Assembly: GCA_030607655.1 (NCBI GenBank)
Contig: JAUWJN010000193.1
Location: 1 to 5,442, forward strand
DNA length: 5,442 bases
Direction: 5' to 3'
Origin: a bacterium
Lineage (GTDB): Bacteria; Armatimonadota; Zipacnadia; Zipacnadales; Zipacnadaceae
Each line of letters begins with the position of its first letter. Within the stretch, counting starts at the first letter, position 1. Position numbers and translations under genes: made by a program. The notes below the pieces were generated by a model. The model had not been told where the DNA came from and searched no databases. It was given only the letters and a program-made list of their open reading frames with translations. Below are positions 1-5,442 of the stretch, piece after piece.

Positions 1-621
1 CTTTAGTGCAGTCGCGCGGATGATTTCAAGATTATCATAGTACCTTAGCTTGAAACCAGTCTCACCCACCAATGGATAGTGGTCGAAGGACAGTACCTTG
101 GGCTGAAAGATCTGCATATACTGCTGAAGATAGTCCTCATAGCTGTCAGTACCCAGGTGGCCCTCCCGCCCGGTAGCCGCATCGCAGGGAAATAGATTCA
201 CGAAATAGAGCGCCTCGGGGTAGATTTTGCTTGCCCAGCGCTTGACCTGGGCTATACATTCAAACATACAGGCGTTAGGCTCGTCGCAGAGGTTGTAGCC
301 GATAACTGCGGGATGGTCCTTCACTGGCTCCACCCATGCCTTAGCAACATTGGCGTTGACGGTTATACCCAATTTCACCAGCGCCTTCATGCCTGCCTGA
401 TGAATGATGTCCAGTTCAGCCGCGCGCGCATCAAATACCACCGTAAAACCCACCGCAGCCATCTGGGGGTAACCTTCGGCGGGAGGATTATGCCAGCCGG
501 TGATCGGGAAGATTCCGTCCCGAGGTTCCCACCGCGTAGCACCGCCGCGGCGGCCTAGCGCCATCGCCAATATCGCCAAGCCACCCACCAAAATGACTAT
601 GAAGCAATCATAGTAGTTCAA
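1..621 (-). CDS. Glycoside-hydrolase-like (clan GH-A type) TIM-barrel protein, membrane-anchored, 3' end outside window
   Basis: The frame stays open for 207 codons and runs off the left edge, so the C-terminus is missing. I chose the TTG at 621-619 because AGGAG lies 8 bases before it and it starts 5 bases after the preceding stop. An in-frame ATG at 564-562 has no Shine-Dalgarno. Residues about 8-22 form one hydrophobic segment, followed at once by Arg-Arg. Residues about 35-207 look like the first half of a (beta/alpha)8 glycosidase: a GIFPITGWHNPP stretch near 37-47, then HPAVIGYNLCDEPNA at 102-117, the usual setting for the acid/base Glu of clan GH-A (Glu114), then FVNLFP at 141-146 and SFDHYPL at 178-184. 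The nucleophile Glu would lie beyond the window. Family and substrate cannot be named; related sequences are often called beta-galactosidase or GH2/GH5-like. It is the last visible gene of the operon, an odd partner for cytoplasmic acid-metabolising enzymes. Confidence 0.8.
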   Translation of the reverse strand, partial: MNYYDCFIVILVGGLAILAMALGRRGGATRWEPRDGIFPITGWHNPPAEGYPQMAAVGFTVVFDARAAELDIIHQAGMKALVKLGITVNANVAKAWVEPVKDHPAVIGYNLCDEPNACMFECIAQVKRWASKIYPEALYFVNLFPCDAATGREGHLGTDSYEDYLQQYMQIFQPKVLSFDHYPLVGETGFKLRYYDNLEIIRATALK

Positions 622-626
622 GTGTA

Positions 627-1952
627 TCACTCCTTTGGGCTATTAGAACCATCTGTTCGCTGCTGTTCCCAACGCTCCAGCTCCACAACCTTGCCCAGCG
701 TACTGCCGGCGTCAATCTCAGCCTTCTCGCGGCTCTCCCGCTCAACTACCGCTAGCGCCCGGTTAGCTACTTCCACGGCCCGCTCGGCGGGCACTACTAC
801 TACGCCATCATCGTCGGCTATCACCCAGTCACCGGGCCGCACCGCCGTCTCACCGATCTTCAGCGGCACCCCGATCATCCCCATCCCCTTCGGGTCACCG
901 GCCGCCGGAGCCACCAGCTTCGCGAAGGCCGGGAAGCCCAATTCGCGTATCTCGGCGCTATCCCGCAAGGCACCATTGATAACCACTCCAGCTATTTCTC
1001 GCTGGAGGCAGCTTTTGGAAGCTTCCTCACCCCATACTGCCGGCCCTTCCCCCCGGACATCTATCACCAGCACACTGCCTGGTGGGGCTTGGTCAATGGC
1101 CTCCACCGGCTTGGCCCAGTCGCCCGGGTATGTCCAGACAGTGAGGGCGGGGCCGACTGCCTTACTGCCAGGCACTACCGAGTTTATCCCCGGCAGCCAC
1201 CCCTTACGGTGCATAGCATCAGAAACATTGGCCGCCGTACACTTGGAAAACACCTCGCGAAGCTGCTCGGGTCCGCCGCGCTTGTAAAGGTCAGTGGCAA
1301 TTGCCTCGCCGGAGCGCATCGCCTGGAGAATAGTACGGGTGGCCTCAGTCGCATCAGGAGCTTTATTGATCGCGCCTCCGACGATGACTATCTGGGCTCC
1401 GGCCTGCACCGCCAGAGGCACGGTTTCAGAATTAAGGCCACCGGCTACCGCCACTGGGATGTCAACAGCGTCTACCACTTGGCGCAGGGCTTGTAGCGGA
1501 TCCTCGCCGCGCATCTGCACATCAATGGGACAGTGCACGCCAATAATAGCAGCCCCCAATTCTTGAGCACGCCGCGCTCTAACCGGCGGGTCGGCCACTT
1601 CGGCTAGGTCTACCATTATCCGCGCATCATAACGCTGGCCAGCTTCTATACATTCTTCAATAGTTGAGTCCGCCGCAGCTCCGAGTACTACCACCACATC
1701 TGCGCCGGCCTGGGCGGCTATCTCTACCTCTACGCGCCCTGCATCCATAATCTTCATATCGGCAACGATGGTGTGGTCGGGAAAGTCACGGCGCAGCGCC
1801 CGCACTGACTCCAAGCCTTCGCTCTTTATCAGCGGTGTGCCGGCCTCCAGCCACTGTGTGCCACCCGCTACTGATTCATGGGCTACGCGCAGTGCCTGGC
1901 TGAGATTGGCAAAGTCTAAGGCCAATTGGAGTACCGGGCCCTCATTGCTCAC
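627..1952 (-). CDS. Fused 3-hexulose-6-phosphate synthase-like / RraA-like (HMG-CHA aldolase family) protein
   Basis: This is a 441-residue two-domain protein. Residues about 6-212 match the orotidine-decarboxylase-superfamily barrel of hexulose-6-phosphate synthase and 3-keto-gulonate-6-phosphate decarboxylase. The signs are LALDFAN (10-16), EAGTPLIKSEG (36-46), the metal/catalytic DxKxxD motif as DMKIMDAG (Asp65, Lys67, Asp70), GVHCPIDVQ (138-146) and phosphate-binding AVAGGLN and IVGGAI (168-174, 190-195). True synthase condenses formaldehyde with ribulose 5-phosphate, reversibly. Residues about 224-440 are RraA-like: PGSVLVIDVRGEG (291-303), GVVINGALRD (322-331) with the Arg330-Asp331 pair typical of metal-dependent 4-hydroxy-4-methyl-2-oxoglutarate aldolases, and PGDWVIADDDGVVVVP (373-388). 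Both halves look catalytically intact. The fusion is a known architecture; the 'ribonuclease regulator' label is probably misleading. It starts with GTG, 3 bases after the mutase stop, with GGGGGA about 7 bases upstream. No 6-phospho-3-hexuloisomerase gene is visible, so classic formaldehyde fixation is unproven. Confidence 0.88.
   Translation of the reverse strand: MSNEGPVLQLALDFANLSQALRVAHESVAGGTQWLEAGTPLIKSEGLESVRALRRDFPDHTIVADMKIMDAGRVEVEIAAQAGADVVVVLGAAADSTIEECIEAGQRYDARIMVDLAEVADPPVRARRAQELGAAIIGVHCPIDVQMRGEDPLQALRQVVDAVDIPVAVAGGLNSETVPLAVQAGAQIVIVGGAINKAPDATEATRTILQAMRSGEAIATDLYKRGGPEQLREVFSKCTAANVSDAMHRKGWLPGINSVVPGSKAVGPALTVWTYPGDWAKPVEAIDQAPPGSVLVIDVRGEGPAVWGEEASKSCLQREIAGVVINGALRDSAEIRELGFPAFAKLVAPAAGDPKGMGMIGVPLKIGETAVRPGDWVIADDDGVVVVPAERAVEVANRALAVVERESREKAEIDAGSTLGKVVELERWEQQRTDGSNSPKE
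630..634 (-). promoter_or_regulatory. Ribosome binding site AGGAG for the TTG-started glycosidase-like gene
   Basis: On the minus strand the sequence AAAGGAG sits inside the last codons of the HPS-RraA gene, overlapping its stop region. It is 8 bases from the TTG at 621. This is the main evidence for choosing the TTG over the later in-frame ATG, and it suggests translation coupled to the upstream gene. Confidence 0.7.
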
Positions 1953-1955
1953 TAG

Positions 1956-3611
1956 TTATTCCCCCATGCCCTGCATAATTATGGCTACTCGTTCCTTTTC
2001 TGTTATGAGTTCGCCGCTCTCTGGGTCAATAGCCCGGATAGCTCCGTCAATAGGAGCAGTAACTAACTTGCCCGCTGCGTCTGCATTGCCCGCCAGGTGC
2101 GGCGCGTCCAGCAAACCAACGTTGATGGCTCGCGCCAGTACTTGTGGATCGGTTAGCGGGTCGGTACTACCAGCCCCCAGCGAACCGATCGCCTCCAGCA
2201 GGACGTGGGCTTCCGCCACCAGCTCTTCCTTGCGCTCCTGAACAAGCTGGTCACTCAGCATATTGGGCATACCAGTCAGACAATTATGTATCACGCCGTG
2301 GACAATGCGACAACTCTCGATGACTTCCGGGGCAGTGGCAGCGTGATCGCCCTCTGAGTATCCCACGACGTGCACAATTTGCGGCTCAATGGCCAGTTGC
2401 ACCACTGTGGCCGCGGCAAGCTGCCCCTTGGCCACGTGTAGATCCGGCGCAAAACTAAGCAGACCGGCCCGAGTCTGCCGGATTGACGAGAAGTTCTTAT
2501 CATGGAGGCTCTCAATCAACTCAATTTTCGCCAGCATTTTGGCCAGGTCCATTGCTGGCGAGGTCGCGGCTGGGCTGCTAAACATATACTGTGCCACATA
2601 GGTTCGCGCACCCACGGCCTTGGCATTGTAAGCACCCAAATATGCTGCTACCACGCCTACGGTATCGTGGGCATCGCGCATGCTCCAGTGGTGAGCCTCG
2701 TTACACTCCACCGGAATGCCCCGCTCGGCATACCAGCGCATTGCGGCCAGATTTTCGGCAATGGATTGCGGCGGGGGCCGTTCGGAGCGTTTATCAAGGG
2801 TATTATACCAGCATAAGGGGATAGCGCCCCAAGCATTGTGGATGGTATCTACGGCCAGTTCAGCCCACTGTACCAGATCGCGCGTGCCACTGTATATCCG
2901 TAGCAGGGGGTAGTTGCCGCCGCGGGTAGCTTCATATATGGCCCGCAGATCCTCGGCGGAACGCAGCGGCACGCCACCTGCGCCATCGAGCTGCGGTTGG
3001 ATCTCTTCGGGGCGAAAGAAATGCTCCTGGGCATTCTGGTCAGGGCCAATGGAAAGGACATCCAGCACCTGCGCCTCAGCGATCTGTTCTGCGCCCTTCA
3101 CCGTAGCCGCCACTGTGGGCTGGCCATAGTGATGTCGCAACAGCGGGTAAGGTGCTTTGAGGGCGACTCGCTCCAGGAGAGTATCTCCCCATTGCGGGGC
3201 CTTACCCGCCTGCGTTTCTCCCTGCAAATAGGCCAGGACTTCATCGGGAGGCTCATCGCCGCTGAATACTTTTTCAAATAGGCCGATACGTTTAGCCTGC
3301 TCAGCGACCGGGGGCGTGCCGCCAAAGACGAACCGTCGCTGCCTCAGGCCTTTATCCTCAACTTTGGTGCATAATTCCGCCAGCAGCCTCGCGCCCACTT
3401 CCGGTGTTAGCCGGTAGCTCACCGCCACCATATCGGGCTGCTGCTGCTCAACCGCTTCTAGTAGTCGGTCTATCTGAACCGCTGGTCCCAGGAAGACAGT
3501 TTCGTACCCAACCTGCCGGGCCAAATTCAGGAACCGCAGCACACCGGCTACATGCACACAATTGCCGATAGCTGCCGCCACGATTTTCCGCTTAGGGCGA
3601 TCCGGGCTCAC
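1956..3611 (-). CDS. Coenzyme-B12-dependent mutase, glutamate-mutase-like, S and E modules fused
   Basis: The 551-residue protein opens with a B12-binding Rossmann-like domain (about 8-130): IVAAAIGNCVHVAG (10-23), VGYETVFLG (34-42), PDMVAVSYRL (59-68) and FVFGGTPP (94-101). His20 and Gly23 match the lower-ligand His and Gly of DxHxxG, but Cys18 replaces the Asp. Residues about 200-475 resemble the E-subunit barrel of glutamate mutase: PLLRIYSGTRD (235-245), CWYNTLDK (267-274), RGIPVECNEAHHW (297-309), then an Ala/Gly-rich helical region. A C-terminal part (about 485-551) has GLLDAPHL (499-506) and IDPESGELITEKER (528-541). In glutamate mutase these modules are separate S and E proteins that move the glycyl group of glutamate. 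By eye, several glutamate-contact residues differ, so another acid substrate is likely. The GTG start overlaps the upstream gene by 20 bases, with only a weak GGTGAT before it; a stop lies just upstream in frame, so no longer version is possible. I am sure of the superfamily, not of the substrate. Confidence 0.82.
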   Translation of the reverse strand: MSPDRPKRKIVAAAIGNCVHVAGVLRFLNLARQVGYETVFLGPAVQIDRLLEAVEQQQPDMVAVSYRLTPEVGARLLAELCTKVEDKGLRQRRFVFGGTPPVAEQAKRIGLFEKVFSGDEPPDEVLAYLQGETQAGKAPQWGDTLLERVALKAPYPLLRHHYGQPTVAATVKGAEQIAEAQVLDVLSIGPDQNAQEHFFRPEEIQPQLDGAGGVPLRSAEDLRAIYEATRGGNYPLLRIYSGTRDLVQWAELAVDTIHNAWGAIPLCWYNTLDKRSERPPPQSIAENLAAMRWYAERGIPVECNEAHHWSMRDAHDTVGVVAAYLGAYNAKAVGARTYVAQYMFSSPAATSPAMDLAKMLAKIELIESLHDKNFSSIRQTRAGLLSFAPDLHVAKGQLAAATVVQLAIEPQIVHVVGYSEGDHAATAPEVIESCRIVHGVIHNCLTGMPNMLSDQLVQERKEELVAEAHVLLEAIGSLGAGSTDPLTDPQVLARAINVGLLDAPHLAGNADAAGKLVTAPIDGAIRAIDPESGELITEKERVAIIMQGMGE

Positions 3612-4713
3612 CTTCCATCACCAGCCTCTGAATCTGCCGGATAGTCAGGCCCTGGAGTCCCAGACGCTCCACCGTGCGGCCCGCCGCCCTCAGATCTCTG
3701 CCGGTTAGGGCGGAGCACAGTTCGATCACCGCTCGCATCGTCGGGGTTTCCACTCCCAGCATCTCGCCCAGGGAAACCATAGGCACCAGGCTCAGCGGCA
3801 CATGCTCCAGGATGTAACGGTGCATCACCGTCGACGGCGCCATAATGCCCTTGTAGCCGGGATTGGCCATAATAGCCTCATAAAGATCCTCCCCAGCCGC
3901 ACTGTAGGCAATGAATAGCCAGTTCCTGGCGGACAGCACACCGATCCCCAGCGCGTCACCAATCTGCCCCCGTTCGTGGTCCACTTTCTCCAGCACTCCC
4001 GCTACTGAAGGGGTAATGCCCTCCAGGTAGTATTGAAAGTTGCCGTGCGTATCCTCCACCCGGGCAGCATTCATAGCCAGCACGGTGGGATGAAAAACAA
4101 CCCCGACATTGTTCAAGCTGGTTTTGAGCACATTATCACCCGGCACAAACTGGGGATAAGCTACTCGCAGGGCCTGGACCACCTCATTGGTGCGATAGCT
4201 GGGGATTGCCGCCACCGGCACATTGCTCTTTACCGAGAAGATGCGCACCTGGGCCGGCTGGGTAGCACGGCTGGCATAAATGAACGTCTGCGCCTCGCCT
4301 ATGAGGACATCGGCGGTACAGCCCAACTCGTCAAGGACGTGACGAAACTCTAATGCGCCGCCCGTGCGACCCGGATTTAGTACCACAATCTGTCCATCGC
4401 GCAGGTGAGGGGCACATTGTTCAGCGATGAAGGCGTGAGCAAAGGCAGGGACCACCACCATAAGAATATCCGCGCCGTCCACGGCCTCAGCGGGGTCGGT
4501 AGTTGCAACCGCTATCGGGCCTACGCCCTTCTCCACATCATCCAGGCCGGGACTAAGCAGCTCAATGCCGCCCCGCTCTATCACCGGGATGAGACGCTCC
4601 TCAGAACGGTTGTAAAGATTGACTTCAAAGCCCTTGAGGGCCAGGTGGGCGGCCATGGCCGTCCCCCCGTGCCCGGCACCAAGTACGCAGAATTTAGGCT
4701 TCTTCTCGCTCAT
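3592..4713 (-). CDS. NAD(P)-dependent octopine/nopaline dehydrogenase family oxidoreductase
   Basis: The 373-residue protein begins with a Rossmann fold: FCVLGAGHGGTAMA (8-21) holds GxGxxG at Gly12, Gly14 and Gly17, and the second strand ends in NLYNRSEER (32-40), where Asn35-Arg36 hints at NADP(H). VVVPAFAH (86-93) and VLNPGRTGGALEF (111-123) complete the cofactor domain. From about residue 195 comes the helical opine-dehydrogenase domain: NNVGVVFHPTVLAMNAARVE (201-220), with His208 as likely catalytic His, and HRYILEHVPLSLVP (298-311). Known members reductively join amino acids to 2-oxo acids or run the reverse; others are annotated only by fold. Length fits the family. The ATG at 4713 has AGGAG 5 bases upstream. 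The frame stays open for 47 more codons to an ATG at 4854, but that extension looks unlike protein of this family and precedes the normal GxGxxG start, so I rejected it. It is the first gene of the four-gene unit and overlaps the mutase gene. Where relatives have Glu-Asp-Val-Pro, this one has Glu-His-Val-Pro (His304). Confidence 0.85.
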   Translation of the reverse strand: MSEKKPKFCVLGAGHGGTAMAAHLALKGFEVNLYNRSEERLIPVIERGGIELLSPGLDDVEKGVGPIAVATTDPAEAVDGADILMVVVPAFAHAFIAEQCAPHLRDGQIVVLNPGRTGGALEFRHVLDELGCTADVLIGEAQTFIYASRATQPAQVRIFSVKSNVPVAAIPSYRTNEVVQALRVAYPQFVPGDNVLKTSLNNVGVVFHPTVLAMNAARVEDTHGNFQYYLEGITPSVAGVLEKVDHERGQIGDALGIGVLSARNWLFIAYSAAGEDLYEAIMANPGYKGIMAPSTVMHRYILEHVPLSLVPMVSLGEMLGVETPTMRAVIELCSALTGRDLRAAGRTVERLGLQGLTIRQIQRLVMEGEPGSP

Positions 4714-4718
4714 CAGTT

Positions 4719-4723
4719 CTCCT
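4719..4723 (-). promoter_or_regulatory. Ribosome binding site AGGAG for the opine-dehydrogenase-like gene
   Basis: The minus strand reads AGGAGAACTG directly before the ATG at 4713-4711, a strong Shine-Dalgarno with a 5-base spacer. It decides the start in favour of the 373-residue form over the 420-residue open frame. It is the clearest ribosome binding site in the window and suits the first gene of a transcription unit. Confidence 0.8.
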
Positions 4724-4824
4724 AGTGTTCTACTCTCTATTCCACGGTGATAATGAAGCAGGCATGGACTAACTGCCGTGCCGTCCAACGGTATAATTAC
4801 TATTTCCTTATCCGTCGTGGGTTT

Positions 4825-4842
4825 TCCTGCTTCGGAACAGGA
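4825..4842 (-). repeat. Small hairpin in the leader of the mutase operon
   Basis: On the minus strand TCCTGTTCCGAAGCAGGA can fold into a 7-pair stem (one G-U wobble) with a CCGA loop. It is followed by AAAACCC rather than a run of U, so it is not a standard terminator. Its right arm, GAAGCAGG, is also perfectly complementary to CCTGCTTC further downstream in the same leader (4755-4762), so two mutually exclusive pairings are possible. An 8-base match in a gap this size may well be chance. Confidence 0.3.
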
Positions 4843-4896
4843 GGACGGCGACATGCGACTTGAGGAGTTTCTAGGGGGACACTGCTGATAGCCGGG

Positions 4897-5124
4897 TTAA
4901 TAACCTAACTCGCGCTTCAGGTTGTCACTCACGGTGCCATCGGGCAACACGTAGTCAGGCGAGACATAGCCTTCTTGCTCAAATCTCTGCTTGCGCACAC
5001 AGTCCTTCCCGCCATTCCAGCAATAATCCTCTACCCACTTTTTGTCTATCAACCCCCGGTCATAAGCTCGCTTCATACCCGACGTCTCATTGTACCATCG
5101 GCATATATTCTTCTGCTCTGCCAT
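4897..5124 (-). CDS. Small three-cysteine protein coupled to methylenetetrahydrofolate reductase
   Basis: The 75-residue soluble protein starts at an ATG 5 bases after the reductase stop, with AGGTGGG about 12 bases upstream inside the preceding gene, so translation is probably coupled. Cysteines are Cys8 (NICRWYN), Cys35 (DYCWNGG) and Cys42 (KDCVRKQ). The middle is charged and probably helical (KRAYDRGLIDKKWVEDY, 18-34), and the end carries SPDYVLPDGTVSDNL (55-69). I recognise this pattern (a Cys-x-Tyr-type start, Trp-(Val/Ile)-Glu-x-Tyr-Cys, and PDWMLPDG-like tail) from small proteins in anaerobic bacteria and methanogens, often mislabelled 'uracil-DNA glycosylase'; it is far too short for that enzyme and lacks its motifs. 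Three cysteines suggest a metal or Fe-S site, perhaps completed by a partner. A role with the reductase is inferred only from position. Confidence 0.8.
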   Translation of the reverse strand: MAEQKNICRWYNETSGMKRAYDRGLIDKKWVEDYCWNGGKDCVRKQRFEQEGYVSPDYVLPDGTVSDNLKRELGY

Positions 5125-5129
5125 TGTAT

Positions 5130-5442
5130 CTATAATCCCACCTCATCCAACACGGTGACTACATGCTGATTCCAGCCCAGAGGCATCATGTGGACGCCCT
5201 GGCATAGGGGCTGCAGACCTCTTACCAGTTCAACGGTAATCTCAATACTGGTAGCGACTTTATCGTCGGTCTCCTTCATTTGGGCGATCATCTCGTCGGG
5301 CACCTTAACCCCCGCCACATTCTTGTTCATAAACCTGGCCATACCCGCGCTCTTCAGCATCACAATGCCGGCCAGAATCGGTATCCCAATATCCCCGACT
5401 TGCTTCATAAAATCGGCGAATAGCTCCACATCATACACGGCC
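5130..5442 (-). CDS. metF: Methylenetetrahydrofolate reductase (MetF-type), C-terminal part only
   Basis: Only the last 103 complete codons are in the window; the gene begins beyond the right edge. The GTG at 5438 is an internal Val, since the frame continues upstream as Ala-Val-Tyr-Asp-Val. The fragment carries the end of the MetF barrel: AVYDVELFADFMKQVGD, then IPILAGIVMLKSAGMARFM, an insertion-helix region with KVPDEMIAQM, and near the end LCQGVHMMPLGWNQHV, where GVHxMPL matches the last strand of the fold. The enzyme interconverts 5,10-methylene- and 5-methyl-tetrahydrofolate using reduced flavin; in anaerobes it serves the methyl branch of the Wood-Ljungdahl pathway or methionine synthesis. 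Which electron donor or partner subunit it uses cannot be told from this end. It is followed at 5 bases by the three-cysteine protein. Confidence 0.88.
   Translation of the reverse strand, partial: AVYDVELFADFMKQVGDIGIPILAGIVMLKSAGMARFMNKNVAGVKVPDEMIAQMKETDDKVATSIEITVELVRGLQPLCQGVHMMPLGWNQHVVTVLDEVGL

Larger units (their letters stand above)
4714..4896. other. 183-base intergenic gap between two gene groups
   Basis: This is the only real non-coding stretch in the window. It separates the folate-related pair from the four-gene mutase unit, so a promoter for the latter would be expected here. On the minus strand I see an AT-rich TAATTATAC (about 4790-4798) that could serve as a -10 region, but no matching -35 box at normal spacing. 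I see no hairpin with a U-tract, so no intrinsic terminator, and no cobalamin riboswitch B12-box that I recognise. Read-through from the upstream pair is therefore possible. Besides the hairpin listed separately there is a short CCGT-TGG-ACGG palindrome near 4780-4792. Confidence 0.55.

Noticed and set aside
622..1287. Long plus-strand open frame of 221 codons
   Set aside because: It is antisense to the well-supported HPS-RraA gene. Its product is Ser/Thr/Pro-rich with no recognisable domain, as expected of a shadow frame in GC-rich DNA.
627..1300. RraA as a regulator of RNase E, or as a menaquinone methyltransferase
   Set aside because: Those labels come from old annotation of the fold. The Arg-Asp metal-site pair and fusion to an HPS-like domain in a metabolic operon fit an aldolase or decarboxylase better.
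1768..2241. Plus-strand open frame of 157 codons across the mutase/HPS-RraA junction
   Set aside because: Low-complexity Ser/Ala-rich translation lying opposite two clear genes; no ribosome binding site or family match.
4825..4842. Hairpin as a rho-independent terminator
   Set aside because: On the minus strand it is followed by AAAACCC rather than a U-run; on the plus strand the T-run comes before the stem, not after it.
4714..4854. A 47-residue N-terminal extension of the opine-dehydrogenase-like protein
   Set aside because: The ATG at 4713 has a strong Shine-Dalgarno and gives a protein that starts at the Rossmann fold as the family does. The extension shows no domain or signal peptide.
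4897..5124. Uracil-DNA glycosylase
   Set aside because: Proteins like this often carry that label, but 75 residues is too short and the catalytic motifs of uracil-DNA glycosylases are absent.
1..5442. CRISPR array, tRNA or rRNA gene, insertion sequence, phage or toxin-antitoxin module
   Set aside because: I found no regularly spaced repeats, tRNA-like folds, transposase motifs or terminal inverted repeats; nearly all of the window is covered by metabolic genes on one strand.

Overview
All supported genes lie on the minus strand, so the window reads from right to left. It suggests an anaerobic prokaryote of moderate GC content. The closest resemblance I recognise is to Dehalococcoidia-type Chloroflexota or similar sediment and subsurface lineages. 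That guess rests on the pairing of a MetF-type methylenetetrahydrofolate reductase with a tiny Cys-containing protein, and on the fused hexulose-phosphate-synthase/RraA-like protein. Archaea carry similar genes, so the assignment is tentative. ATG, GTG and TTG starts are all used. Two starts have clear Shine-Dalgarno sequences and the other gene junctions are very tight.

Right end, first unit (5442 down to 4897): the C-terminal part of a methylenetetrahydrofolate reductase enters from outside the window. Five bases after it comes a 75-residue protein with three cysteines. Next is a 183-base non-coding gap (4896-4714) with a small hairpin and no convincing terminator or promoter.

Second unit (4713 down to 1 and beyond): four tightly packed genes. 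They encode (1) an octopine/nopaline-dehydrogenase-family oxidoreductase; (2) a single-chain coenzyme-B12 protein resembling glutamate mutase, with the S-type B12 domain fused in front of an E-type barrel; (3) a fusion of a hexulose-6-phosphate synthase-like decarboxylase/aldolase domain with an RraA-like (HMG/CHA aldolase family) domain; and (4) the first 207 residues of a clan GH-A-like glycoside-hydrolase-type barrel preceded by one hydrophobic segment. That last gene has a TTG start and runs off the left edge. Junctions are a 20-base overlap, a 3-base gap and a 5-base gap, so this is almost certainly one operon.

Interpretation (inference): the order oxidoreductase, B12 carbon-skeleton mutase, aldolase-type fusion looks like a catabolic route in which an amino or hydroxy acid is rearranged and then cleaved by retro-aldol chemistry. 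The one-carbon (folate) gene next door may use a product, but it is separated by the gap. The mutase seems to lack several residues that bind glutamate in true glutamate mutase, and its B12 motif has Cys where Asp is usual. The oxidoreductase seems to have His where the family usually has Asp. The substrates are therefore probably not those of the named families, and this four-gene set is the best candidate here for an undescribed pathway.
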